Below, in pieces: positions 24,434 through 33,056 of a stretch of DNA of 64,000 nt. Source of the DNA: JASLDZ01 sp965199975. Lineage in GTDB: Bacteria; Pseudomonadota; Alphaproteobacteria; Caulobacterales; Caulobacteraceae. The DNA is taken from positions 3,195,405 to 3,259,404 of the forward strand of contig OZ241340.1 in the NCBI GenBank assembly GCA_965199975.1, in the 5' to 3' direction. Made by a program: the position numbers and the translations under genes. The notes below the pieces were generated by a model. It made no database searches, was not told the origin of the DNA, and worked only from the letters and a program-made list of their open reading frames with translations. Position 1 is the first letter of the stretch; every line of letters begins with the position of its first letter.

Positions 24434-26218
24434 ATGGACAAAGAGAACACGCGCAGCACGATCACCTTCATGGTGATCGCGGCCCTGGTGCTGATCGCCT
24501 ACCAGGTCTTCTTCCTGCAGCCGCAGGAGAAGCATCGGCTGGCCGAGCAACGCGCCCACGCCGCGCTCGCCGCCCAGACTCACACGCCCGACGCGGCGCC
24601 GCCCGGCTCGCCCGTGCTGGTCAGTCGCGCGGAAGCCGTGGCGCGTAGCCCACGCACGCCCATCGACACGCCGGCGCTGCAGGGCTCGCTATCGCTGCGA
24701 GGCGCGCGGTTGGACGACCTCTTCCTCAAGGACTACCGCGAGACCCTGGCCAAGGGATCGCCACCGGTGGAGCTGTTCCGCCCCGAAGGCGCCAAGCAGG
24801 CTTATTTCGCCGACTTCGGCTGGACCGGCGCGCCGGGCCTGCCCGACGCCAAGACCATGTGGACCAAATCGGCCGGCGACGTGCTCGCGCCCGGCAAGCC
24901 GGTGACGCTGAGCTTCGACAACGGCCAAGGTCTCGCCTTCACCCGCACCGTCGCGGTGGACGACCAGTACATGTTCACCGTCACCGACGCCGTGGGCAAC
25001 ACCGGCGCGGCGCCCGTGAAGCTCGCCCCCTACGCCTCGGTGCAGCGCCAGGGCGAGCCGCAGCCCACGCTCGGCATCTTCGAAGGCGCCACCGGCACGG
25101 TGCTGGATGGATCGGGCAAGCCGATCCTGCAGAACATCACGTTCAAGAAGATGAAGGCCGACGGCACGCACGCCTTCGACACCTCCGGCGGCTGGTATGG
25201 ACTGACCGACAAATACTGGATGGCCGCGCTCGCCCCCTCGCAGGCCAAGGTGCGCGCCCAGTACCGCGCCACGAACGTGGGCGGGGTCGAGGTGTTCGAG
25301 ACCAACTACGTCGGTCAGCCCATCGAACTCGCGCCTGGCGCGCAGGCCACCGAGACGCGCCACCTGTTCGCCGGCGCCAAGAAGGACGCCGTGCTCGAGC
25401 ACTATGAGAAGGCGCTCGGCCTGGCGCACTTTTCCGACGCCATCGACTGGGGGCGGCTGTGGTTCCTCACCCGTCCGATCTTCTGGCTGCTGAGCAAGTT
25501 CTCCATCCTCACGGGCTCGGTCGGCATAGCGATCCTGCTGCTGACCATCGTGCGGGTGACGCTGACCTTCCCGCTCTACAACAAGAGCTTCGCCTCCACC
25601 GCCGAGATGAAGAAGCTGGCGCCTGAGATCGAGGAGATCAAGAAGCGCTTCCCCGACGACGCGGCCAAGCAGCAGCAGGAGACCATGGCGCTCTACAAGG
25701 CGCGCAAGGTCAATCCGCTGGCGGGGTGCGTTCCGGCGCTGATCCCCATCCCGATCTTCCTGGCGCTGTCGAAGGTGTTCACCATCGCCATCGAGCTGCG
25801 CCACGCACCATTCGGCTTCGTGCACGACCTCTCGGCGCCCGACCCCACCACCTTCGTCAACCTGTTCGGCCTGCTGCCCTTCGATCCCGCGACCATCCCC
25901 ACCATCGGCGGCTTCCTGGCCGGCCCGCTGCATATCGGCATCATCGCCATCCTCTACGGCTGCGCTCAATGGCTGGTGCAGGCCATGAGCCCGCAGACGG
26001 CCGCGATCGATCCGACCCAGCGCCAGATCTTCCAGCTGATGCCGATCGTCTTCACCTTCTTCATGGCGAGGTTCGCAGCGGGTCTGTTGATCTACTGGAC
26101 CTGGTCGAGCTTCCTGACGCTCGTGCAGCAGTACGTGATCATGCACCGCCACAAGACCGAGAACCCGATCGACAGCTTCCTGGCCAGGGTGCGCGGCCGC
26201 AGCCCCGCCGCGGTCTGA
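24434..26218 (+). CDS. yidC: YidC membrane protein insertase
   Basis: A 594-aa insertase with the long-form architecture of Gram-negative bacteria. It has an N-terminal membrane anchor (STITFMVIAALVLIAYQVFF), a large periplasmic beta-sandwich domain (about residues 60-350) and the conserved five-helix core from RLWFLTRPIFWLLSKFS. The core includes the coiled cytoplasmic loop EMKKLAPEIEEIKKRFPDD and the helix PLAGCVPALIPIPIFLALSK. YidC inserts inner-membrane proteins alone or with SecYEG. It is not next to rnpA or rpmH as in many genomes. A stem-loop spans its stop codon. Confidence 0.96.
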   Translation: MDKENTRSTITFMVIAALVLIAYQVFFLQPQEKHRLAEQRAHAALAAQTHTPDAAPPGSPVLVSRAEAVARSPRTPIDTPALQGSLSLRGARLDDLFLKDYRETLAKGSPPVELFRPEGAKQAYFADFGWTGAPGLPDAKTMWTKSAGDVLAPGKPVTLSFDNGQGLAFTRTVAVDDQYMFTVTDAVGNTGAAPVKLAPYASVQRQGEPQPTLGIFEGATGTVLDGSGKPILQNITFKKMKADGTHAFDTSGGWYGLTDKYWMAALAPSQAKVRAQYRATNVGGVEVFETNYVGQPIELAPGAQATETRHLFAGAKKDAVLEHYEKALGLAHFSDAIDWGRLWFLTRPIFWLLSKFSILTGSVGIAILLLTIVRVTLTFPLYNKSFASTAEMKKLAPEIEEIKKRFPDDAAKQQQETMALYKARKVNPLAGCVPALIPIPIFLALSKVFTIAIELRHAPFGFVHDLSAPDPTTFVNLFGLLPFDPATIPTIGGFLAGPLHIGIIAILYGCAQWLVQAMSPQTAAIDPTQRQIFQLMPIVFTFFMARFAAGLLIYWTWSSFLTLVQQYVIMHRHKTENPIDSFLARVRGRSPAAV

Positions 26219-26227
26219 CGGCGGGGC
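26202..26227. terminator. Stem-loop between convergent yidC and XdhC-like genes
   Basis: A perfect 9-bp GC stem (GCCCCGCCG at 26202-26210, CGGCGGGGC at 26219-26227) with an 8-base loop containing the yidC stop. It lies between two convergent genes and could end both transcripts. There is no T-run on either side, so it may need Rho or may only block exonucleases. Confidence 0.4.
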
Positions 26228-26232
26228 GTGGC

Positions 26233-27216
26233 CTATGCGGCCAGGGCGTCGACCGTCTGCAGCGGCGGTGGGGCCTCGGCATGCAGGGCCGCGGTGATCT
26301 CGGCCATGACCGCCACGGCGATCTCGAACGGGGCTTTCCCGCCGAGGTCGAGCCCGATAGGCGCGTGTAGCCGCGCCAACTGCTCGGGCGTGACGCCACG
26401 GGCCGAAAGCCGCGCGCGGCGTTCCGGGATGCGCCGCCTAGCGCCCAGGACGCCGACGTAGGCCGCCGACGAGCCCAGGGCCGCGATCAAGGCCGCCTCG
26501 TCCACCTCCAGATCGTGGGTGGCCACAGCGACATGGGTCCAGGCGTCGAGCGGCACGGAGTCCAGAGCGCGCTCGGGAGGGCCGCGGTGATAGACGACGC
26601 TCGGGGTCGGCGGCGGCGTCTCGGGCCCGCGCGGCCGCACCAGGTGGGTCTCGGCGCCCATGCTCACAGCCAGGGTGGCGATGGCCATCGCCGTGGGATC
26701 GCCGCCCACCACCACCAGGCGCGGCTGAGGATCGTAGCGTCGCACCAGCGCCCAGGCGCCGGACGGCGGGCCGCCCTGCGCCGACCGGCAGGCGCGACGC
26801 TCCCCGTCGGTGGCCCACAGAGCAGGGATGCGGCGCTTGGAGAGGTCGAGCAGAGTCGCCGCGGCCTCGTCGCCGGGCGGTATGCGCTCGACCAGCACCT
26901 CGATGCGCGCGCCGCAGAGCAGGCGGATATCGGGTGGGCCGCCCTCGCCGTAGATCAGCCGGCGCGGCGCCCCGTCGTCCAGGCAGGCTTGGGCATGGAG
27001 CAGAATGTCGCCCTCCACACAGCCGCCTGAGAGGAATCCGCACAGCGCCGCTTCGGAAACTAGCATCTGCGCGCCCGGCGGCCGCGGCGCGCCGCCGACG
27101 GCGGCTCGTAAAGTCGCGAGGGCGGCGGGCCGGCCGGCGGCCAGCGTCTTCGCCAATGCTGGGCGGATGTCGTCGGCGAGGCCGAAGGCCGGCCAATCGG
27201 GAAGCTGCAGGCTCAC
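26233..27216 (-). CDS. XdhC/CoxI-family molybdenum-enzyme accessory protein
   Basis: A 327-aa protein of the XdhC family. The N-terminal domain has the GAQMLVSEAALCGFLSGGC-V-E signature, and the C-terminal Rossmann-like domain starts RLVVVGGDPTAMAIATLA. XdhC proteins bind molybdenum cofactor and help install a terminal sulfur in xanthine dehydrogenase-type enzymes. No xanthine dehydrogenase or other molybdenum hydroxylase genes lie in the window, so the client enzyme is elsewhere. It converges on yidC. Confidence 0.82.
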   Translation of the reverse strand: MSLQLPDWPAFGLADDIRPALAKTLAAGRPAALATLRAAVGGAPRPPGAQMLVSEAALCGFLSGGCVEGDILLHAQACLDDGAPRRLIYGEGGPPDIRLLCGARIEVLVERIPPGDEAAATLLDLSKRRIPALWATDGERRACRSAQGGPPSGAWALVRRYDPQPRLVVVGGDPTAMAIATLAVSMGAETHLVRPRGPETPPPTPSVVYHRGPPERALDSVPLDAWTHVAVATHDLEVDEAALIAALGSSAAYVGVLGARRRIPERRARLSARGVTPEQLARLHAPIGLDLGGKAPFEIAVAVMAEITAALHAEAPPPLQTVDALAA

Positions 27217-27256
27217 CCGGCGGGAGCGCGGCCGCCGCCGCCGGGTTCCCCGCGCC

Positions 27257-27682
27257 TTAAGAGAGGGGCGAGGCGGGCCGGCCTGCGAGGAGGTCGCGAA
27301 TCTCGCGCAGGAGGCCTTCGGAGGGGCTGGGCGCCGGCGGCTCGGACGGCGCGACCGCCTCTTCCCGCTTCAGCATGTTGACGGCCTTCACCAGCAGGAA
27401 AATGACGACGGCCACGATCAGGAACTGGATGAGCGTGTTCAGGAAGGCGCCGTAGCTGATCGCGACCTCGGCCTGCTTGGCGGCCGAGTTCGCAGGCTGC
27501 AGCACCCACTTCAGTGAGGCGAAGTCCACCCGTCCGGTGGCGAGGCCGATCGGCGGCATGATGACGTCGTTGACAAGGCTCGTGACGATCTTGCCGAAAG
27601 CCGCCCCGATGATCACGCCGACGGCCAGGTCGACCACGTTGCCGCGCGCTATGAACGTCCGGAATTCGCCGACCATGGACAT
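27257..27682 (-). CDS. mscL: Large-conductance mechanosensitive channel MscL
   Basis: A 141-aa channel subunit that forms pentamers and opens under membrane tension on osmotic downshock. It has the N-terminal amphipathic helix and first membrane helix (EFRTFIARGNVVDLAVGVII, then AAFGKIVTSLVNDVIMP), the second helix (FLNTLIQFLIVAVVIFLLV) and a cytoplasmic helix bundle at the end (SEGLLREIRDLL). The length is usual for the family. ATG codons at 27682 and 27676 are both possible; the first gives the normal MSMVGEF start. Confidence 0.95.
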   Translation of the reverse strand: MSMVGEFRTFIARGNVVDLAVGVIIGAAFGKIVTSLVNDVIMPPIGLATGRVDFASLKWVLQPANSAAKQAEVAISYGAFLNTLIQFLIVAVVIFLLVKAVNMLKREEAVAPSEPPAPSPSEGLLREIRDLLAGRPASPLS

Positions 27683-27733
27683 GCTTCAAGCCCCCGATGT
27701 CGAGGGAACCCTGCAGCAAAGCCCTGCCGCTGG

Positions 27734-28063
27734 CTAGCGCCCGTTCAGAGCGACGGGGCGGGGAGCGACCGCCTCGTCCTCCGCCTCGATGTTGAGACGG
27801 GCGCGCATCTCCTTGCCCGCCTTGAACAGGACGGCGGCCTTCGCCTCAACGGCGACCGCCTCGCCCGTGCGCGGATTGCGGCCGTCGCGCGCCCGGCGAT
27901 CGCGCACGGAAAAGGCGCCGAAGCCGCGCAGCTCGATGCGGCGGCCATCCTCCAGCGCCTGCGAGAGCGTTTCCACCAGCACGCCCACCACGCGCTCGAT
28001 GTCGACGCGGATGAGCTGCGGATTCTCGGCCGCCAGCTTCGTGATGAGCTCTGACTTGATCAT
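27734..28063 (-). CDS. ihfB: Integration host factor beta subunit
   Basis: A 109-aa HU/IHF protein that pairs with IhfA to bend DNA sharply. Visible are the dimerisation helices (MIKSELITKLAAENPQL), the signature GRRIELRGFGAFSVRDR and the DNA-intercalating beta arm with its proline in RNPRTGEAV. The position just downstream of rpsA is the usual arrangement, distinguishing IhfB from HU. In Caulobacter-type bacteria IHF assists CtrA-dependent and flagellar promoters. A strong palindromic terminator separates it from rpsA, so it probably has its own promoter in 28064-28184. Confidence 0.93.
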   Translation of the reverse strand: MIKSELITKLAAENPQLIRVDIERVVGVLVETLSQALEDGRRIELRGFGAFSVRDRRARDGRNPRTGEAVAVEAKAAVLFKAGKEMRARLNIEAEDEAVAPRPVALNGR

Positions 28064-28184
28064 GACGCACTCGGGCTCCGCGCGCCGATCGCCCCGTCGG
28101 CGCCAAGCACGTTAACATGTGATATAGTCGCGCCGACCGGGCAAGCCCGCTCACGGGCTCTGCGACATCGCGCACCACTGCGAA

Positions 28185-28222
28185 AAAAACCCCCGCACGG
28201 ATGCATCCGTGCGGGGGTTTTT
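28185..28222. terminator. Perfect 38-bp palindrome, bidirectional intrinsic terminator
   Basis: A self-complementary sequence with arms starting AAAAACCCCCGCACGGAT and ending GGGGGTTTTT. On the minus strand the GC stem is followed by seven T residues, a textbook intrinsic terminator 28 bp after the rpsA stop. On the plus strand five T residues follow, so it could also stop antisense transcription. A perfect 38-bp palindrome has no loop; the RNA would open a small tetraloop at the centre. Confidence 0.9.
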
Positions 28223-28249
28223 CTATTCGAGCGCCGATGACGCGGGGGC

Positions 28250-29968
28250 TCAGTCCCCGCCCTTGGCCTTCTCGCGCAGTGCGGCTCCCAAGATGTCGCC
28301 CAGCGCAGCCCCGGAGTCGGAGGAACCGAACTTGTCCATCGCCTCCTTGTCCTCGGCCAGCTGCAGCGCCTTGACCGACAGCGACACCCGGCGCGTGGCC
28401 TTGTCGATGTTGGTGATCATCGCGTCGATCCGGTCACCCACGCCGTAGCGCTCGGGATTCTGGTCCTGGCGATCGCGCGAGAGGTCGGTCTTGCGGATGA
28501 AGGCGCTCATCTTGGCGTCGTCGTCGCCGAAGGTGACCTCCAGGCCGCCCGAGGTGACCTCCCCGACGGTGGCCGTCACGGTCTGGCCGCGGCGGTAGGT
28601 GTCGTCGCCCACCGGGTCGCCGCCCACCTGTTTGATGCCGAGCGAGATGCGCTCCTTCTCCACATCCACATCTAGCACCTTGGCCTTGACCAGGTCGCCC
28701 TTGTGGTACTTGGCCAACGCCTCTTCGCCAGGCGCCTGCCAGTCGATGTCCGACAGGTGGACCATGCCGTCGATGTCGCCGTCCAGCCCGATGAACAGGC
28801 CGAACTCGGTGGAGTTCTTGACCTCGCCCTCGACGGTGGAGCCGACCGGGTTGGCGGCCACAAAGGCTTCCCACGGATTGCCCTGCGCCTGCTTGAGGCC
28901 GAGCGACACGCGGCGCTTGGCGGCGTCCACGTCCAGCACGATCACATCGACTTCCTGGGAGGTGGAGACGATCTTGCCGGGATGAACGTTCTTCTTGGTC
29001 CAGCTCATCTCGGAAACGTGCACCAGGCCCTCGACCCCGGCTTCCAGCTCCACGAAGGCGCCGTAGTCGGTGATGTTGGTGATGCGGCCGGTGAACTTGG
29101 CGCCGGCCGGGTACTTGGCCTCCACGTCGTCCCACGGGTCGGCCAGGAGCTGCTTCATGCCCAGCGAGATGCGCTGGGTGTCGGGGTTGATCTTGACGAT
29201 CTGCACCTTCACCGTATCGCCCACCGCCAGCACCTGGCTCGGGTGGTTGACGCGCTTCCAGCTCATGTCGGTGACGTGCAGCAGGCCGTCGATGCCGCCC
29301 AGGTCCACGAACGCGCCGTAGTCGGTGATGTTCTTGACCACGCCTTCGCGCACCTCGCCCTCGTGCAGCTGGCCGACGAGTTCGGTGCGCTGCTCGGCGC
29401 GGGCCTCTTCGAGGATGGCGCGGCGCGAGACGACGATGTTGCCGCGCGGCCGGTCCATCTTGAGGATGGCGAAGGGCTGCTCCTTGCCCATCAGCGGGCC
29501 CACGTCGCGCACGGGGCGGATATCGACCTGCGAGCCGGGCAGGAAGGCCGAGGCGCCGCCGAGATCGACGGTGAAGCCGCCCTTCACGCGGCCGACGATG
29601 GCGCCGTTCACAGGCTGGCCCTCGGCGAACACGACCTCGAGGCGCGTCCACGCCTCTTCGCGCTTGGCCTTTTCGCGGCTGATGACCGCCTCGCCCAGCG
29701 CGTTCTCAACACGCTCCAGGAACACCTCGACGGTGTCGCCCTTCTTGGGCGCGACCGACCCCTCGCCGTCCAGGAACTCGCGGACGGGCACGCGACCTTC
29801 GGTCTTGAGACCGACGTCGACGATGATGAAATCCTTCTCGACACCGGTGACAAGGCCCTGGACTACGGTGCCTTCGCTAAGATCGCGGCCGCCCAAGGCT
29901 TCTTCCAGCAGCGCGGCGAAATCGTCGCGCGAGGGCTGCATGCTGGTCATGCTCATGTCGTCAGCCAA
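28250..29968 (-). CDS. rpsA: 30S ribosomal protein S1
   Basis: A 572-aa protein of six S1 RNA-binding repeats. The repeats can be counted by the recurring DYGAFVDLGG / DYGAFVELEAG / FGLFIGLDG patterns with following HVTDMSW / HVSEMSW / HLSDIDW. S1 delivers mRNAs to the ribosome and unfolds structured leaders. The N-terminal EGTVVQGLVTGVEKDFIIVD unit binds the ribosome. It is downstream of cmk and upstream of ihfB, a widely conserved order, and ends at a strong terminator. The 264-bp leader between cmk and rpsA likely contains its own promoter. Confidence 0.97.
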   Translation of the reverse strand: MADDMSMTSMQPSRDDFAALLEEALGGRDLSEGTVVQGLVTGVEKDFIIVDVGLKTEGRVPVREFLDGEGSVAPKKGDTVEVFLERVENALGEAVISREKAKREEAWTRLEVVFAEGQPVNGAIVGRVKGGFTVDLGGASAFLPGSQVDIRPVRDVGPLMGKEQPFAILKMDRPRGNIVVSRRAILEEARAEQRTELVGQLHEGEVREGVVKNITDYGAFVDLGGIDGLLHVTDMSWKRVNHPSQVLAVGDTVKVQIVKINPDTQRISLGMKQLLADPWDDVEAKYPAGAKFTGRITNITDYGAFVELEAGVEGLVHVSEMSWTKKNVHPGKIVSTSQEVDVIVLDVDAAKRRVSLGLKQAQGNPWEAFVAANPVGSTVEGEVKNSTEFGLFIGLDGDIDGMVHLSDIDWQAPGEEALAKYHKGDLVKAKVLDVDVEKERISLGIKQVGGDPVGDDTYRRGQTVTATVGEVTSGGLEVTFGDDDAKMSAFIRKTDLSRDRQDQNPERYGVGDRIDAMITNIDKATRRVSLSVKALQLAEDKEAMDKFGSSDSGAALGDILGAALREKAKGGD

Positions 29969-30232
29969 ACAGGTATCTCCGAACGGTGCGGGCCACCGGC
30001 TCCACTCGGGAGCACGACGACCGCGGGGTTAAGGGTTGAAGCCGAGCGCTCGCACGCGCGAATACGCATGAAGCGGAAAGTGGAGTTTGAGGTCCCGTGG
30101 ATATCGTCCGGAGCGGCGCGGGTGGATTTGCGCACCGGGTGAGCGGCGGCTACGCGACATCTCGGCGATGCGACGGGCCGCATCGGCTTGTGCTTACATA
30201 GCGGAAAACCGCCTGCGCGGCAAGGCGAAGCG

Positions 30233-30883
30233 TCAGCCCCGCGCGTTGCGCCAGCGGGCGTGGGCCTCAGCTACGATGCGGCGCGCCGCCTCGGCCGCCT
30301 GCGCGATGTCGAGCTCGGTCGTGTCGAGCCTGGCCGCGTCGCTCGCTTGCGCCATGGGCGCTGCGGCGCGCGAGGCGTCGCGCGCGTCGCGGCGCGCCAG
30401 CGCATCCACCATGGCGGAGAGCGGGCGCACATCGCCCTTGGCCTGCACTTGCAGCCAGCGGCGGCGCGCCCGCACATCCAGCGCCGCGTCGATGAACAGC
30501 TTGGCGCCCGCCTCCGGCGCGATCACCGTGCCGATGTCGCGCCCGTCCAGCACCGCGCCCCCCGCCTGCTCGGCGAAACGGCGTTGCAGCTGGTAGAGGG
30601 CGTCGCGCACGCCGGGATGGGCGGCCGCCTGGCTGGCGGCCTCGCCCGCCGGCCCGGTCTGAAGGTGCGGATTGTCGAGGGCCGAGGTGTCCAGTGTGCG
30701 GGCCGCGGCCTCGGCCGCTTCGGCGTCGGACGGGTCGCCTCCCGCCGCCAGCACAGCGCACCCCACGCCGCGATAAAGCAGGCCCGTATCCAGGTGAGGC
30801 AGACCGTAGTCGGCGGCCAACATGGCGGCCAGCGTGCCCTTGCCCGAGGCCGCCGCCCCGTCGACCGCGATGACGAAATCCAT
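30233..30883 (-). CDS. cmk: Cytidylate kinase
   Basis: A 216-aa nucleoside monophosphate kinase converting CMP or dCMP to the diphosphate. The P-loop is AVDGAAASGKGTLA at residues 7-20. LPHLDTGLLYRGVG is the CMP-binding region and AVLDGRDIGTVIAPEAG is the family signature, with the lid/insert ARRRWLQVQAKGD following. The ATG at 30883 fits the family start; the longer frame to 30964 is low-complexity. It sits before rpsA, as is typical. aroA, often the next upstream gene, is not in this window. Confidence 0.94.
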   Translation of the reverse strand: MDFVIAVDGAAASGKGTLAAMLAADYGLPHLDTGLLYRGVGCAVLAAGGDPSDAEAAEAAARTLDTSALDNPHLQTGPAGEAASQAAAHPGVRDALYQLQRRFAEQAGGAVLDGRDIGTVIAPEAGAKLFIDAALDVRARRRWLQVQAKGDVRPLSAMVDALARRDARDASRAAAPMAQASDAARLDTTELDIAQAAEAARRIVAEAHARWRNARG

Positions 30884-30939
30884 GCCGGCCGCTCTAGGCG
30901 GCCCGCGCCGCGCCGACAAGCGCACGGAGGCGGCGGCGC

Positions 30940-31719
30940 TCAGCGGCGGCGGGGCAGCTCCCACTCACGCCAGGGCTCGAAGCTCGATCCCGTCCAGCCC
31001 TGCGCCGTCACCCTCACACAGCCGTCGTCGACGTCCAGCACGTTGAAGCCCGGCGGCGCGCCCCGCACGCGGCGTGACAGGGTGGAGGCCCCCACGGCGT
31101 AGGTGAGGCGGTCGGCGTAAGGCGTCGCGATGGCGAAGGGCACGTGCACGTGGCCGGTGAGGATCAGGTCGACGCCGCCTTCCGAGAGCAGGTCGGCCGC
31201 CAGCGCGCCGCGATGCACGCCCCCCGTCACGGGCGATCCGGGCAGGTCGATCAGCGGGTGGTGGCAGCCGATCACGCGCAGCGCTCCCGCGGGCCCGTCG
31301 GCGAGCGCCGCAGCCGCCTCGCGGCAACGCTCCAGGTTGATCGCGCCCTTCGACCAGTCTGGGCGCGGCTGAGCGCCGCGGGAGGTGTTGATCATCTCCA
31401 CGCGTAGGTCGGCCGAGGCGAAGCTCCCGCCATAGGGCTCCCCGATCCACCGGCGGTAGCGGTTGAACGGCTGCAGCCAGCGCAGCAGCAGGTTCCAGTA
31501 GGGCGTGTCGTGGTTGCCCGGCGTGCACAGCCAGGGCCTGGGCAGGCGGTCGATCCAGGCCGCGGCGGTTTCGAACTCACGCGGCAGGCCGTTCAGCGTC
31601 ACGTCGCCGGTGACGAGGGTGAGCTCGGGCGCGAGGTCGCGGCAGAGCGCGGTGGCCGCCTCCGCCGCCTCGGCGCACTCGCCGCCGAAATGGACGTCGC
31701 TGAGCTGGACGAACCTCAT
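30940..31719 (-). CDS. Calcineurin-like metallophosphoesterase
   Basis: A 259-aa phosphoesterase with a complete two-metal site: LSDVHFGG, TGDVTLNG, TPGNHDTPYW, GCHHPL and TGHVHVPF. The family includes CpdA-like cAMP phosphodiesterases, nucleotidases and lipid phosphatases; this one resembles the DevT/Icc-type short proteins, but the substrate is open. Its ATG overlaps the stop of the upstream lipid-kinase-like gene (ATGA), so the pair is translationally coupled. That makes a lipid or phospho-lipid substrate plausible, though not shown. Confidence 0.85.
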   Translation of the reverse strand: MRFVQLSDVHFGGECAEAAEAATALCRDLAPELTLVTGDVTLNGLPREFETAAAWIDRLPRPWLCTPGNHDTPYWNLLLRWLQPFNRYRRWIGEPYGGSFASADLRVEMINTSRGAQPRPDWSKGAINLERCREAAAALADGPAGALRVIGCHHPLIDLPGSPVTGGVHRGALAADLLSEGGVDLILTGHVHVPFAIATPYADRLTYAVGASTLSRRVRGAPPGFNVLDVDDGCVRVTAQGWTGSSFEPWREWELPRRR

Positions 31720-32666
31720 GCGCCCTCGCTCGATCCTGCGCCGGCCTCTTCGTGAGCGCCCGCCGGCACATAGGCGCGAAACGCCTTCGGCAGGTAGCGG
31801 AAGCTGACCTCGGGCGGCAGCCGGTGCGGCTCGCCGTCGAGCACAAGAGGGATGTGACCGTGGGCCCAGGCGCGCCCCGCCTGGCAAGCGGTCGTGGTCA
31901 CCGAGGGGTCGGCGCGCCAACCGCCGGGGAGGAGCGCGTTCGCGCCGAGCCGGAACACTTCGGCCGCCCCCTTTGGATCGAGCGCATTGGCCTCGAGCGC
32001 GTCGGGCGCCACGCCGCTGTGCGACATCAGCGGGCACATCAAAGTCAGCGCCTCCACCCGCCACCGATCCCCGCCGTCCAGCGCGAAACGCAGGCGCCCT
32101 GCGAAGGCGCGCCGCAGCGCCCGCTCCGCCCGCAGCCAGGCGATGCGCATGCGCCCGGCCCTCAGCGCCTCACGCGCCGACGCCCAGAGCGCCGGGGCGC
32201 CGAGGATGGCGGCGACGAAGAAGACCCGCCCGTCGACCTCGCCCCCGGAGACGTCACGCACCTCGCCATTCGCCAAAATGTCCTCGAGCGCCGTGCGCCA
32301 GGGCTTTGGGCCGTAGAGGGCGTGCGGCAGCATGTTCATGGTGCCCCCGGCCAGCGGCGCGAGCAGGGGGCCATCGGGACCGCAGACCTGGCCGGCGAAG
32401 CGCGCCGTCCCGTCGCCGGCGACCAGCACCAGAAGGTCGGGCCCAGCGTCCACCGCTGCGTGCACGGCGCGCTCTACCCCCTCGGGATCGACCGCGGCGA
32501 CATGCGCGTCGAGCCCATGATGGGCGAAGGCGCGTTCCAAGACGGCGTCGGCGTCACTCCCGGCGCTGCCCGACGCTCGGTTGACGACAGCACGCACGCG
32601 TCGCACCACCACGCGTTCGCCACCCGGCGGCGCTGTGGCCGGCGGAGCTGGGGGCGGCTCGCTCAT
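31716..32666 (-). CDS. Diacylglycerol kinase catalytic-domain protein
   Basis: A 316-aa soluble lipid kinase-like protein of the DAGK_cat/sphingosine kinase/YegS family. Key signs are VLVAGDGTARFAGQV (the GGDGT-type nucleotide loop, here AGDGT) and LAPLAGGTMNMLPHAL (GT-N motif). The C-terminal beta domain contains ALTLMCPLMSHSG and ends LPPEVSFRYLPKAFR. These kinases phosphorylate diacylglycerol or similar lipids. The first G of GGDGT is Ala, a mild departure. The start is ATG 32666; upstream the frame is low-complexity. Confidence 0.8.
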   Translation of the reverse strand: MSEPPPAPPATAPPGGERVVVRRVRAVVNRASGSAGSDADAVLERAFAHHGLDAHVAAVDPEGVERAVHAAVDAGPDLLVLVAGDGTARFAGQVCGPDGPLLAPLAGGTMNMLPHALYGPKPWRTALEDILANGEVRDVSGGEVDGRVFFVAAILGAPALWASAREALRAGRMRIAWLRAERALRRAFAGRLRFALDGGDRWRVEALTLMCPLMSHSGVAPDALEANALDPKGAAEVFRLGANALLPGGWRADPSVTTTACQAGRAWAHGHIPLVLDGEPHRLPPEVSFRYLPKAFRAYVPAGAHEEAGAGSSEGA

Positions 32667-32792
32667 GGCGCGCCAACGGGCCACCGCGGCGACGGTTCCG
32701 GCCTCTCGCGCGCAGTCTCGGCTTGACGGACCCGCGGGAAGACTGATCCTGGCGACTTCAACCGTCGCGTGGACTGGCGGGGGAGGACGTGC

Positions 32793-33056
32793 ATGTGGGC
32801 GCGGGGAGCGGTGCTGGCGATGACGGCGGCTTGCGCCCTCGTCTCGGGATGCGCCATGCGGCGGATCGATGTGCCGCTTCCGCGCTTGGACGACGGTCCG
32901 GAAGCCGCCTACAACGGTGTCTGCCATGGCGCGGCCTGCAAACCAGGCTATAATGCGTCACACTACCAGTATTTCGACGAGCGGCGGCGGCGATATTACT
33001 ACTTCGACCTGCAGAAGAAGCAGTACTTCTGGGCTAACGGGGAACCCAAGACGTGA
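32793..33056 (+). CDS. Small lipoprotein, 87 aa
   Basis: A predicted outer-membrane lipoprotein: signal peptide AVLAMTAACALVSGC with lipobox LVSGC. The mature part has a tyrosine-rich segment (HYQYFDERRRRYYYFDLQKK) and two cysteines (GVCHGAACK) that may pair. The family is not known to me. A GGGGGAGG ribosome site precedes the ATG at 32793. It overlaps the next lipoprotein gene (GTGA), so the two are probably made together and may act as a pair in the envelope. Confidence 0.65.
   Translation: MWARGAVLAMTAACALVSGCAMRRIDVPLPRLDDGPEAAYNGVCHGAACKPGYNASHYQYFDERRRRYYYFDLQKKQYFWANGEPKT

Noticed and set aside
24689..26152. A 487-codon minus-strand open frame
   Set aside because: It is the antisense shadow of yidC with biased composition.
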